DNA of 64,000 bases from Microbacterium hydrocarbonoxydans (GTDB taxonomy: Bacteria; Actinomycetota; Actinomycetes; Actinomycetales; Microbacteriaceae). This document shows positions 36,117 to 47,744 of the stretch, piece by piece. The position numbers were made by a program, and so were the translations under genes. The notes under the pieces were generated by a model. It saw only the letters and a program-made list of their open reading frames with translations, was not told the DNA's origin and did not search any database. Position 1 is the first letter of the stretch. Each line of letters opens with the position of its first letter. The stretch is from NCBI RefSeq assembly GCF_000956475.1, contig NZ_JYJB01000005.1, positions 236,515 through 300,514 of the forward strand, in the 5' to 3' direction.

Positions 36117-37592
36117 TCACGCCGCCGGCCGGAACCGCTTCGGCGGCGGGTCGACGCCGGCCCAGAGGTAGGTGAGCACGGCGCGCGGCCGCAGTACCTG
36201 GCCTCCACCGTCCAGATCGTGCAGTACGAAGTCGCCAGTGCCGCTGCGCGTGATACTCCAGCCATGATGGTGCAGGTTCATGTGGTGGAACCTGCACAGC
36301 AGGATTCCGCGATCGATGTCGGTTCGCCCTCCTCCCGACCACTCGTCGATGTGATGCGCCTCGCAGTATGAGGCCGGGCGGTCGCACCCGCGCCACCGGC
36401 ATCCGCCGTCTCTGATCGCGAGAGCGATCCGCTGCCGGGGCGTGAACAATCGCCGCTCCCGGCCGACGTCGAGAGGGTTGCCGAACGAATCGACGGTCAC
36501 CGACATGTAGCCGCTTTCGCACGCGCGCTGATCGGCGGCGGATGCCGGCATCGACACGAGACCGTCCTCCGAGAGCGCGATCGGGGCGCGGCGACCGGCG
36601 GCATCTACGGTCTGGGTCAGCCGCACACCCGCCTGTCTGGTGCCGAACACCCTCTCGACGTCGGCGAGCACGCCGGAGCGGAGCACATCCAGGAGCAGGT
36701 CATAGGCCAGCTGCTCGTTCGTCCGCGGGTCGGCGATCAGGGCCTCAGATCGCTCATCCTCATCCGAGTCCACGAAACGCGGGCCGCCTCTCCGCGGTCG
36801 TAGCGCGGAATCGAGCAGTGACGTGACGAATGCTCCGCCCTCGTCGTCGAAGGCCAGGCTCCCGCGCAGAACTCCGTCTGCATCGCGCCAGGTTCGGAAT
36901 GCACGCTTCTCATGCCGCGCGAGGAACCGAGCCTCGGCGCCTTCCGGGTCGAGCAGATCGCGAATCGAGCGGGCGGCCGATCCCAGTTCTTCGACCGTTC
37001 GCGCGGCGGCCTCCTCGACCAGTCGCTCGCACGCCAGCGACCACGCCTCATGAATGGCATGCACGAGCGCTGCGAGCTCCTCCTCGGACGCGTAAGGATC
37101 GTCGGGCGCCGGCGGCTCCCCCAATCCGCGACGAATGGTGTCGTACTGGGCGGCCGTCAGCGTCCCATCGCTCAACGCAGCGCGCAGCGGCTCGTGCCAC
37201 ACGGCGGTCTTCGGCACGGCCTGCTCTTCAGCATCCGTCGCCCCCGACGGCCGCTCGATCATCGATTGCCCGACGCGCGTATCGCGCGCCGCCTCGCTCT
37301 TCGTCGCTCCGGTCAGCTCTTGCACGAAGCCGGCCGGCGTCCGATGCCCGTGCGATTGTGCGAGGCCGGAATGTCCGGATTCTCGCGACGACCGTTCGGC
37401 GACGATGCCCGCCGCGACGACGCGGATCTGGTCGGCAGACCGCGACAGCTCGGCGGATTCCCGCAGGATCGCGACGATGTCGGCATCCGCCATCTCGATC
37501 ATCAGCGCAGTCGCCTGAGCCAACTGCGCACCCGCGTCGAGTCGCTCACCCAGTGTGGGGATGAGCGCCGCAACATCGGTGAAAACTGCCAT
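36117..37592 (-). CDS. DUF222 / HNH endonuclease (13E12-type)
   Basis: 491 residues. N-terminal DUF222 helical region (about 1-350), then HNH at about 395-450: CRWRGCDRPASYCEAHHIDE with zinc cysteines, GILLCRFHHMNLHH and final histidines. These genes are present in several near-copies per genome in many actinobacteria and may be mobile; the biological role is not known. Followed downstream by the GTCAC array. Some Arg/Ser codon use departs from neighbouring housekeeping genes. Confidence 0.9.
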   Translation of the reverse strand: MAVFTDVAALIPTLGERLDAGAQLAQATALMIEMADADIVAILRESAELSRSADQIRVVAAGIVAERSSRESGHSGLAQSHGHRTPAGFVQELTGATKSEAARDTRVGQSMIERPSGATDAEEQAVPKTAVWHEPLRAALSDGTLTAAQYDTIRRGLGEPPAPDDPYASEEELAALVHAIHEAWSLACERLVEEAAARTVEELGSAARSIRDLLDPEGAEARFLARHEKRAFRTWRDADGVLRGSLAFDDEGGAFVTSLLDSALRPRRGGPRFVDSDEDERSEALIADPRTNEQLAYDLLLDVLRSGVLADVERVFGTRQAGVRLTQTVDAAGRRAPIALSEDGLVSMPASAADQRACESGYMSVTVDSFGNPLDVGRERRLFTPRQRIALAIRDGGCRWRGCDRPASYCEAHHIDEWSGGGRTDIDRGILLCRFHHMNLHHHGWSITRSGTGDFVLHDLDGGGQVLRPRAVLTYLWAGVDPPPKRFRPAA

Positions 37593-37654
37593 AGTTCATG
37601 ATGACATCGGGTACCGACATTCGGACGTTTGTCTAAGGACGGATGGAGCCGCCG

Positions 37655-38449
37655 TCAGTTTCCGACGCTGTGCAGTGCGTGTCGCCCCGAGAACCAGAGT
37701 CCGGTCGACCGCGATCGGCGGTACGTTCCCAAGAAGCCGATCGGCTTGACGAAGACGTCGACGTGCCAGCTGCGGTCGTCGATCAGCGCCGGAAGGTCCG
37801 CTCCCCGCGCGGCGAGCGATGCGTACCACCCCTCGACGACGTCGCTCACGAAGGTCGCCCGCGGCGAGCCGTCGTCGCCACGGAAGACCCGCGTGCCGGC
37901 TGCGCTCGTCGGTTCCGACGGACCGCTGATGTGGCCACCGGATTCGAGGTGCTTGCCGTAGGCGCTGGTCGGATCCACGTCGCCCGGTTGACCGGGAAGT
38001 CGTCGGCGCCACTCGATCGGGAGGTCGAGAGGCCGACGATCGACGCGCGTGGCGAGTGCATCGAGGGCAGTCATCACCGAATGGGTCGAGCACCAGTCGA
38101 TGTACGTGTCGAGCAAGCCGTCGGCGACCCAGACGTCGCGGATCAGGGCGAACCGTGGATCGTCGACCGGCATGCCTGCGTCGCACCACCAGATGAGGCC
38201 TCTGTCGTGCCGGGTCCAGCCGAACGAGTACGTGAGGAACGACTGGAGGCAGGCGAAGTAGCCGACCGCGTCGAGTTCGTCGGTCCGCGGCGTCGGCGCC
38301 GCGGGCATGATGGCAGCCCTGTGTGGATCAGCGAGGGCGCGATACGGGAGAGGTACGGCCCAGGTCCAGGGGTCCACACCATCTCTGGCCTCGATCAACG
38401 GACCTTCATCGCGAGGACGTTCAACGCGTGTGATCAACGGCGATTCCAT
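37655..38449 (-). CDS. Unknown protein at edge of restriction island
   Basis: 264 residues from ATG 38449 (MESPLITRVERPRDEGPLIE). Soluble, Trp-rich: WTWAVPLPYRALADPH, FGWTRHDRGLIWWCDAGMPV, YIDWCSTHSVMTAL, and C-terminal VDVFVKPIGFLGTYRRSR. No family recognised and no nucleotide-binding or nuclease motif seen. It lies 70 bp downstream of the helicase gene on the same strand, so it could be the last gene of the restriction operon or an independent cargo gene. Confidence 0.6.
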   Translation of the reverse strand: MESPLITRVERPRDEGPLIEARDGVDPWTWAVPLPYRALADPHRAAIMPAAPTPRTDELDAVGYFACLQSFLTYSFGWTRHDRGLIWWCDAGMPVDDPRFALIRDVWVADGLLDTYIDWCSTHSVMTALDALATRVDRRPLDLPIEWRRRLPGQPGDVDPTSAYGKHLESGGHISGPSEPTSAAGTRVFRGDDGSPRATFVSDVVEGWYASLAARGADLPALIDDRSWHVDVFVKPIGFLGTYRRSRSTGLWFSGRHALHSVGN

Positions 38450-38519
38450 GGACCTCTCTCGGCCAGGGACGTGATCCACGCGAGGATGCTGGCGGCTCCG
38501 AGGTGGCCGGTGAGCATCG

Positions 38520-41081
<2,562 letters not shown>

Positions 41082-42722
41082 CCTCCTCCACGTTTACCAC
41101 GTCATGGGAGGCGACCTGAGACTCGATGAACGCGATCTCCTGGTCTGTCAAGCCGTAGCGCACGTACAGCGATTCGTCGGTCCACTCACGATCAAGTGGA
41201 ACAGCCGGGACGAATGCGTAGACGTCACGCGTCGCGTGCTGAGTGGATTTGCGAAGCGAGACCAGGAACCGCACAAAACGAGTGCGGAGAAACTGTGCCA
41301 TGCGATTGGCATCATCGACTGTGTCGAATCGACCCGCGACGATGTAGGTTTCGGTGCACGCCGTCCCTGGGCCAGCCACGATGGGGCGAGAGAGAAACTT
41401 GGTTTCGACGGCTGCGCTCGTACCCTGGACCGCGGTCATGAGAACCTTCCACTGGTCGATCCACGCCGAGTTCGCCTCTATTCGCTCCCGTTCGATCCAA
41501 CTGATCTTGCGCGAACCGAAGAGCTTCACCGGGTCCTTCAGTCCCTCGACTGTGGCGCTCCCGTGTACGAAGGTGCGAAGACCGAAGGGCTTGCCAGACG
41601 AGACCTGCGCGTCAAGCGTCGGCTCCCCCTTCGCCCGCACCTTCTCCAGAATCGGAACCGCGGCGTTCCAACGGACGAGCACATCGAACGCGTCCAGATA
41701 TCTCGCGACGGGTTCGCCGACAGGCTGGCCGTCCCACATCGTCTGAACCGTGCAGGGGCCGTCGTAGTCGCGGTCCCAAAGGAAGTAAGAGATGCCGCCG
41801 CGGATCTTGACACCGGGGAACGCCTCGTAAAGCTTCGGATAGTCGACTATGTCGTGCATCCGATGATCGCCCAGCATCCGCTCGCGATAGGCGTCGAGAC
41901 CTTTGCCGCCCGCGAACCAGCGTGATGGCGTGACGAACACTCCGTAGCGCGGATCGAGTTCAAGCGCCTTCTCCACGAAGAGCTGATAGATCGGCGCTGC
42001 GGAAGTTCCGAATCCACCGTCGCTCAACTGATAAGGCGGGTTGCCGATGATGACGTCGAACTGCATTTCGGCTCCGAACAGCTCGGCGATGCGAGCTTTG
42101 ATGTCGTGGGTGTGGATGAGTGCGTACGCATGGGACTCGAGATCGGAGTCACGGCCGTATTCGGCTTCCGAGGCGCCGCAGAACACGCAACGCCCCGTCC
42201 CGTCCTGCTCGATCACCTGCTCGTCGCCCGTGAGCGGATGGGCGCGCCGCACCTTCCTGCGCCCTGCCCAGGTGTGCTCGGTCCGTTCGAACCAGATATT
42301 GCCCCAGTCGCGATCGAAGCCGCTCGCGATCGAGTGCTCGCCGGTCGCGTCCTTCGAGCAGTAGACGCTGCGCCGGGCGAGAAGAGCGGTGAGACGCGTG
42401 ATGCCGATGCCGAAGACCTGCTTCGTGAGGATGTGATCGACACGTTCCTCGAGACCGGAGATCTGGGACTCGAGCCCGATGGTCAGCCGTCTCGTGATCT
42501 CGCGCAGGAAGACCCCAGACTTCGTGAACGGGTCGAGGAAGGTGACATCGGGGTCGGCCCAGATCGACGCGCCGTCGTTCGACTCCGCCCAGGCCCGTTC
42601 GAGGGTGTCGAGCATCTCGTTCGCGAACTCGGGCGGCGTGAAGACCTCGTCGTTCGAGAGGTTCGCGATACACGTGAGGACGTCGGGATTGTGCCTGCGA
42701 AGAGCGAAGGCCGCCTGTTCGC

Positions 42723-43412
42723 TCATACCGCGAGCTCCTTCACAGTCATCACCGGATAGCTGCGAATGGGCGTGAAGATCTCATGCTCTTCGAAGTGGGC
42801 GAAGAGACCCTCCGAGGCCGACGCGCGCTGCGTAAGCGTGTCCAGGCGGAAGTCGCGTCGCTGGTACTTCCCGCGCCCCAAGTAGCCCCACTCGGGAAAC
42901 GCGATGGGTTCGCCATCAGCGGTGGTCATCGCGAGCGCGTCACCCTGGATGATGTTCGCTTCGACGACGGTGGATGCGGCTCGGAGCCATTCAGCGTCGC
43001 CGGCGCGTGTCGTCTCGTCTCTGCGCTCATCGCTCGACGAACGATCATCCAGCTTGAGATACCGGGCGAAAGTACCCTTCAGGTTCTCGCGACATTCTGC
43101 GGCGTTGTCGGCGAGCAACTCAATGCCGTAGATGCACATCAGCGAGAACAGCGCGTAGTGCCGCTTCTCGAACTCGCTCCGTCCGTGACGCGCCTGCACC
43201 GCGACAAGCTTGCGCTCCAGCACCGGCACCAGGAAGTTCCCCGATCCGCACGCGGGCTCGAGGAACCGGGAATCGATGCGCTCCGTCTCCCCCTTGATCA
43301 GATCGAGCATGTCGTCGACCAGCCATCGCGGAGTGAACACCTCGCCATGATCAGCCACGCGCTTGCGCGACTTCACCAGCTGCTCAGGCGCAGCATCCGT
43401 CCCCTTGTTCAC
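42723..43412 (-). CDS. Methyltransferase-like protein lacking NPPY motif
   Basis: 229 residues from GTG 43412. It has VFTPRWLVDDML (motif X) and FLEPACGSGNFLVPVL (motif I), a motif II-like IYGIELL and NIIQGDAL, but no (N/D)PP(Y/F) anywhere; at the expected position the sequence is FPEWGYLGRGKYQRRDF. It could be a degenerate partner, SAM sensor or structural subunit for the complete methyltransferase. A TACACT (43424-43419) sits 6 bases before the GTG and no ribosome site is seen, so I infer a leaderless message; the longer frame from TTG 43427 is rejected. Confidence 0.75.
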   Translation of the reverse strand: MNKGTDAAPEQLVKSRKRVADHGEVFTPRWLVDDMLDLIKGETERIDSRFLEPACGSGNFLVPVLERKLVAVQARHGRSEFEKRHYALFSLMCIYGIELLADNAAECRENLKGTFARYLKLDDRSSSDERRDETTRAGDAEWLRAASTVVEANIIQGDALAMTTADGEPIAFPEWGYLGRGKYQRRDFRLDTLTQRASASEGLFAHFEEHEIFTPIRSYPVMTVKELAV

Positions 43413-43418
43413 ATCGTG

Positions 43419-43467
43419 AGTGTACAAGTACCCGGGGACCTGCGCCCTGGCGTGATCGACCGGGCGC
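43419..43467. promoter_or_regulatory. Promoter and possible controller operator of restriction island
   Basis: Minus-strand -10 TACACT (43424-43419) for the methyltransferase operon. Within GTACAAGTAC and beyond are the inverted repeat GCGCCC (43442-43447) / GGGCGC (43462-43467) and direct GCGTGATC/GCGCGATC copies. The 70-bp gap to the Xre gene suits a C-protein operator. Confidence 0.45.
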
Positions 43468-43482
43468 GATCAGGCTTGTCGG

Positions 43483-43758
43483 GTGCCCCGTACTCCCTCC
43501 GCCGCTGCCGCCAGGATCGGCGCTCGGATAGCGGCGGAACGCAAGAGCAAGGGGCTCACGCAGGACCAGCTGGCGGTGCTCAGCGGAATCGACTCCTCGA
43601 ACATCCGCAGCTATGAATCGGGCCGCTCGATGCTGAGCATCCTGACGCTCGTGCGCATCTCAGAGGCGCTGCATGCGTCGCCGGGTTCGTTCATCGACGA
43701 GGTCTCCTCAGCCGACTTCGCGACGCCGCTCGTGGACGGACGCCGCCGCGCGAGCTAA
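43483..43758 (+). CDS. Xre-family regulator, probable restriction controller
   Basis: 91 residues from GTG 43483. A single HTH_3 domain (ARIGARIAAERKSKGLTQDQ, LAVLSGIDSSNIRSYESGRS, LTLVRISEALHAS), size typical of C-proteins that time restriction expression. Divergent from the methyltransferase/restriction operon with a 70-bp shared region. Confidence 0.8.
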   Translation: MPRTPSAAAARIGARIAAERKSKGLTQDQLAVLSGIDSSNIRSYESGRSMLSILTLVRISEALHASPGSFIDEVSSADFATPLVDGRRRAS

Positions 43759-43859
43759 CGGATGTGCCGCCACTGTGCGAGCTGACGCACCCCCCGCATG
43801 GGCACTCCTCCCCATCACTTCTCCCTATCGATCGGCTGTGAGCGGCGTAGCGTGGGGGC

Positions 43860-44192
43860 ATGAATATCGACCGGAACCTGCGCACACCCGCCCGCCTGCT
43901 GCTCGCCGTGCCCGTCGCGGCTCTCGCGCTCTCGCTCGCCGCATGCAGCGCGAGCCGCCCCACTGTCGACCAGGTCTCGGACGGACTCGTCAAGTTCATG
44001 GAGTCGCAGGGCCAGGGCGACGTCTTCACCGAAGACGCCGCCGACTGCTTCGCCGGCTACCTCGTCGACTCCAAGCTCAGCAACGACACCCTGAACTACA
44101 TCGCACAGGGCAAGGATCAGGCGTCGAGCACCGACGACGCCGACCTGACCCAGAAGATCCTGCAGGACAACTACGACGAGTGCACGGCCTGA
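43860..44192 (+). CDS. Small lipoprotein
   Basis: 110 residues. Signal peptide with lipobox LAAC (C30), then a soluble domain with two further cysteines (DCFAGYL, YDECTA) near the ends, probably a disulfide. Resembles short actinobacterial DUF732-like or uncharacterised lipoproteins, no firm family. A 13-bp hairpin follows. Confidence 0.72.
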   Translation: MNIDRNLRTPARLLLAVPVAALALSLAACSASRPTVDQVSDGLVKFMESQGQGDVFTEDAADCFAGYLVDSKLSNDTLNYIAQGKDQASSTDDADLTQKILQDNYDECTA

Positions 44193-44232
44193 GACGTTTC
44201 GTCTCGCTGCGCTCGCTCAACGACCGGAGCCG
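44191..44232. repeat. Intergenic palindromic repeat (GTTTCGTCTCGCT type)
   Basis: GAGACGTTTCGTCTC is a perfect 6-bp stem, followed by GCTGCGCTCGCTCAACGACC. This looks like the short dispersed repeat common in Microbacterium intergenic DNA and related to the copies at 62348-62465 read on the other strand. Confidence 0.5.
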
Positions 44233-44263
44233 GGATGACGGATGCCGTCGGCATCCGTCATCC
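44233..44263 (+). terminator. Terminator after lipoprotein gene
   Basis: GGATGACGGATGC and GCATCCGTCATCC, perfect 13-bp stem, 5-base loop, 41 bp past the stop. Confidence 0.75.
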
Positions 44264-44359
44264 TTCGTCATCCTCACCCAGGGAATTCCCAGCCAGACAT
44301 AGCGTTGGACCATCACGCGTGCACACGGCACGCCGTTCTTCCTGGAGTTCCCCACCGCT

Positions 44360-45775
44360 ATGAGCACCACCACGCGCGCCGCCAAAGCGCCCGACACCCG
44401 CGGCCCCGCCCGCAAGCTGCTGACCTCGTTCGGCTTCCAGATCATCGCCGCGCTCGTCCTCGGCATCGTCGCCGGCCTGATCGCCCGCAACACCGGCGCG
44501 ACAGTCGACGCGCCGACCGGCCTCTCGGCCACGCTCGACACGATCGGCAGCTCCTACGTCACGCTGCTGCGCGCCGCTGTCATCCCGCTGATCTTCACCG
44601 CGATCGTCGCGAGCATCTCGAATCTGCGCCGCGTGCAGAACGCCGCACGTCTCGCCGGCCAGACGCTGCTGTGGTTCGCGTACACCGCGTTCATCGCCGT
44701 GGTCATCGGCATCGGCCTGGGCCTGATCATCCAGCCCGGATCCCGCGCCGGCGAAGGCCTGCAGGAGGGCGACCCCTACACGGTCGGCACCTGGTGGAAC
44801 TTCCTCACCGGCCTCATCCCGCAGAACTTCCTCGGCCTCACGGTCAGCACCTCGGTCGACGCCGAGACCGGCAGCGCAACCTCGAGCATCGGCTTCAACG
44901 TGCTGCAGATCATCGTCATCGCCGTGGCCGTCGGCATCGCGGCTCTCAAGGCCGGCAAGAAGGCAGAGCCCTTCCTCGCGTTCACCGAGTCGCTGCTCAA
45001 GGTCATCCAGCGCGTGCTGTGGTGGATCATCCGCATCGCCCCGCTCGGCACCTTCGGCCTGATCGGCGCGGCGGTCGTCAAGTACGGCTGGGAGAAGCTG
45101 GCCTCGCTCGGCTGGTTCGCGATCGCGATCTACATCGGCCTGGCGCTCGTGCTGTTCGTGGTCTACCCGATCCTCATCAAGACCAACGGCCTGTCGATCA
45201 GGCAGTACTTCTCGGGTGTCTGGCCGGCCGTGCAGCTGGCCTTCGTCAGCCGCTCCTCGATCGGCACCCTGCCGCTGACCGAGCGCGTCACCGAGCGCAA
45301 CCTCGGCGTGCCCCGCTCCTACGCCTCCTTCGCGGTGCCGCTCGGCGCGACCACGAAGATGGACGGCTGCGCCGCCATCTATCCGGCCATCGCCGCGATC
45401 TTCGTCGCGCAGTTCTTCGGCATCAATCTGGAGTGGTGGCAGTACATCATGATCGTCGTCGTCTCGGTGGTCGGCTCCGCGGCGACCGCCGGCACCACGG
45501 GCGCGATCGTCATGCTCACCCTGACGCTGTCGACCTTGGGCCTGCCGCTCGCGGGCGTCGGCCTGCTCATCGCGATCGACCCGATCCTCGACATGGGCCG
45601 CACCGCGGTCAACGTCGCAGGTCAGGCGCTCGTCCCGACCATCGTGGCCAAGCGCGAGGGCATCCTCGACGAGGACCTCTACAACGCCCCGCGCGAAGGC
45701 CTCCCCTTCGCGGACGACTCGGGTGATGAGGCGGGCGAGGCAGACGCCGACAAGCAGACGGTCGGCGCGCGCTGA
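44360..45775 (+). CDS. Dicarboxylate/amino acid:cation symporter
   Basis: 471 residues, about eight TM segments and two re-entrant loops. SRSSIGTLPLT and TTKMDGCAAIYPAIAAI are the SDF-family signatures (SSxxTLP and the NMDGTxxY-like motif). Imports C4-dicarboxylates or acidic amino acids with H+ or Na+. The acidic tail (GDEAGEADADK) is cytoplasmic. Followed by a strong terminator. Confidence 0.9.
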   Translation: MSTTTRAAKAPDTRGPARKLLTSFGFQIIAALVLGIVAGLIARNTGATVDAPTGLSATLDTIGSSYVTLLRAAVIPLIFTAIVASISNLRRVQNAARLAGQTLLWFAYTAFIAVVIGIGLGLIIQPGSRAGEGLQEGDPYTVGTWWNFLTGLIPQNFLGLTVSTSVDAETGSATSSIGFNVLQIIVIAVAVGIAALKAGKKAEPFLAFTESLLKVIQRVLWWIIRIAPLGTFGLIGAAVVKYGWEKLASLGWFAIAIYIGLALVLFVVYPILIKTNGLSIRQYFSGVWPAVQLAFVSRSSIGTLPLTERVTERNLGVPRSYASFAVPLGATTKMDGCAAIYPAIAAIFVAQFFGINLEWWQYIMIVVVSVVGSAATAGTTGAIVMLTLTLSTLGLPLAGVGLLIAIDPILDMGRTAVNVAGQALVPTIVAKREGILDEDLYNAPREGLPFADDSGDEAGEADADKQTVGAR

Positions 45776-45779
45776 TCGG

Positions 45780-45833
45780 TCCCGATCACGCGAGAGCGCC
45801 CCGTTCCGTGCGGGCGCTCTCGCGCGATCGGGA
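45780..45833 (+). terminator. Terminator after symporter gene
   Basis: TCCCGATC-A-CGCGAGAGCGCCC pairs with GGGCGCTCTCGCG-C-GATCGGGA, a 21-bp stem with one mismatch and a 10-base loop. Confidence 0.88.
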
Positions 45834-45848
45834 TCGCCTGCGGTTCAT

Positions 45849-45934
45849 AACTCCTCAAGTGTCGCGGCTCGACGGTCGAGGATCCGCGGAAACACGTCGG
45901 CCTTGCCGCGCGAGACGGCGATCTTTGAGGAGTT
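45849..45934. repeat. Long-range palindromic element
   Basis: AACTCCTCAA (45849-45858) and TTGAGGAGTT (45925-45934), extending outward with one mismatch, enclose about 66 bp including the palindrome CTCGACGGTCGAG. No ORF. Looks like a small dispersed REP/MITE-like element rather than a terminator. Confidence 0.5.
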
Positions 45935-45961
45935 GTGGACGCGAAGAGCGGATGCCGCGGC

Positions 45962-47716
45962 TCACCGCTCCTGCCGAATCACCCCTCGCGTGTCGAGTGC
46001 GAGCTCCTCGGCGTCCATCGCGGCCAGCAGCTCCCGCATGACCTCCTCGTCGAGATTGCCCGCGTCCCGCTCGGCCAGCACGATCTCGCGCCGCACCTGC
46101 AGCCACCCCCGCGACAGCGCGGCGAGCTCCTCGTACGACGGCCGGGCGACCGCATCCTCCACCTGCTGAGCCTGATCGGCATCCTTCTCGACGCGCGTCA
46201 TCCTCTTGGCGAAGGCGTCGAAGACGCTGAGGTCGATGCTGCCGTGCCTCGACTCCCACTCCACGCGCTTGGCCGCGAGGTACTCCTTGCCCGCTTCTCT
46301 CGTCTTCGCCTGCACGGCCGCGAGAGCCGCCGCATCCTCCTCCTGCTCGCTGTCGCTTGCGATGCCGAGCCGCCTGATCAGCAACGGCAGCGTCATCCCC
46401 TGCAGCAGCAGCGTGCCGACCGTGACGATGAACGCGACCACGACGATCGCATGCGAGGCCTCGGCGCCGAGGGTCGTATCGGACAGCGAACCGCTCGAAC
46501 CCGTCGCCAGGTCGGCCGCGGCGAGCGCGGTCGCCAGGGTGACGACGCCGCGCATTCCCGCCCAGGAGATGACCGCATTGTCCTTCCAGGTGAGCTGGAG
46601 TCCCGCCATCCGCTCGCGCACGATCTGCGTCCGCAGCTCCTCGGAGCTGTACTTCCGCCAGCGCCGAGACTTCTTGCGTCGCTGGTCGAACGCGCCCGAC
46701 TCGATGCCCCGGTCGACCCTCGCGAGCCGTCGCCGATCGGAGCGGTTCGCCCAGGCGTTCGCCGGGAACACGTACAGCGGGCGCACCACCAGCACGACCA
46801 GGAGCACGGTACCCGACAGCCACAGGATCTGTCCGACCGACTCGCTGCCCAGGTCGTTGAGCACTCGCGGGAACTGCAGACCGATGTACGCGAACACGAA
46901 GCTCTCGAGCAGCAGGTCGGCCGACGACCACAGGGGCTTCTCCTGCTGGCGCGTCGTGTAGTCGGTGCGCGGCGAGTTGTAGCCGACGTAGATGCCCATC
47001 GCGACCACCGCCAGCACACCCGAGCCGCCCAGGTGCTCGGCGATAGCGTAGGCGCCGAACGGCGCGAGCAGGCCGAACGTGCCGATCACGACCGCATCCC
47101 CGATGCGCATGCGCAGCTGGTGCAGGCCGATGCCGAAGACGAGACCGATCGCCACGCCGATGACCACGGCCAGCACGAACTGCCAGACCCCGTTCGGGAT
47201 GGTGACGGTGGTGCCCGCGAGGATGAGCGCGAACACGCGGTACAGCGTCAGCGATGTCGCGTCGTTGATCAGGCTCTCTCCGGAGAGCACGTTCATGATG
47301 CGCCGCGGGAGCCCCAGCTTGCGTCCGATCGCCGCTGCCGACACGGCGTCGGGCGGGGCGACGATCGCCCCGAGCAGCAGCGCGCCGGGCAGGGTCAGCG
47401 AGGGCAGGATCAGCCAGGCGACCAGCCCGACCGCGAGCGTGGTGAACAGCACGAGCCAGATGCCGAGTCGCTGGATCTGCGGCAGGCTGCGCTTGAACCC
47501 CACGAACGAGACGTCGAGGGCCGCCGAGTACAGCAGCGGCGGCAGGACGAGGTTGAGCAGGACGTGCCCGTCGATGTCGAGGTCGGGCACGAAGGGCAGG
47601 AAGGATGCCGCGAGCGCCGCGACCGTGACGACGAGCGGCGCCGGCCACCCGCGCCAGCGGGAGATCGCCGCGACGACGACGCTGCCGACCAGTATGTAGA
47701 AGAGCTCAGCATCCAT
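45962..47716 (-). CDS. CPA1-family Na+/H+ antiporter
   Basis: 584 residues from ATG 47716 (DAELFYILVGSVVVAAIS). Twelve TM segments to about 430; ion-site region GAIVAPPDAVSAAAIGRKLG and SGESLINDATSL are the CPA1 motifs, and WAGMRGVVTLATALA is the conserved arginine helix. A charged cytoplasmic tail of 150 residues follows (EEDAAALAAVQAKTREAGKE), predicted helical and regulatory. The frame upstream of 47716 is not coding. Confidence 0.9.
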   Translation of the reverse strand: MDAELFYILVGSVVVAAISRWRGWPAPLVVTVAALAASFLPFVPDLDIDGHVLLNLVLPPLLYSAALDVSFVGFKRSLPQIQRLGIWLVLFTTLAVGLVAWLILPSLTLPGALLLGAIVAPPDAVSAAAIGRKLGLPRRIMNVLSGESLINDATSLTLYRVFALILAGTTVTIPNGVWQFVLAVVIGVAIGLVFGIGLHQLRMRIGDAVVIGTFGLLAPFGAYAIAEHLGGSGVLAVVAMGIYVGYNSPRTDYTTRQQEKPLWSSADLLLESFVFAYIGLQFPRVLNDLGSESVGQILWLSGTVLLVVLVVRPLYVFPANAWANRSDRRRLARVDRGIESGAFDQRRKKSRRWRKYSSEELRTQIVRERMAGLQLTWKDNAVISWAGMRGVVTLATALAAADLATGSSGSLSDTTLGAEASHAIVVVAFIVTVGTLLLQGMTLPLLIRRLGIASDSEQEEDAAALAAVQAKTREAGKEYLAAKRVEWESRHGSIDLSVFDAFAKRMTRVEKDADQAQQVEDAVARPSYEELAALSRGWLQVRREIVLAERDAGNLDEEVMRELLAAMDAEELALDTRGVIRQER

Positions 47717-47744
47717 GCCCCCCACGGTACTGGGACCAGAACGC

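Noticed and set aside
35741..36175. 144-residue ORF through the GTCAC array
   Set aside because: Product is Arg/Pro/Thr-rich repeat translation, no ribosome site, and it overlaps the HNH gene end.
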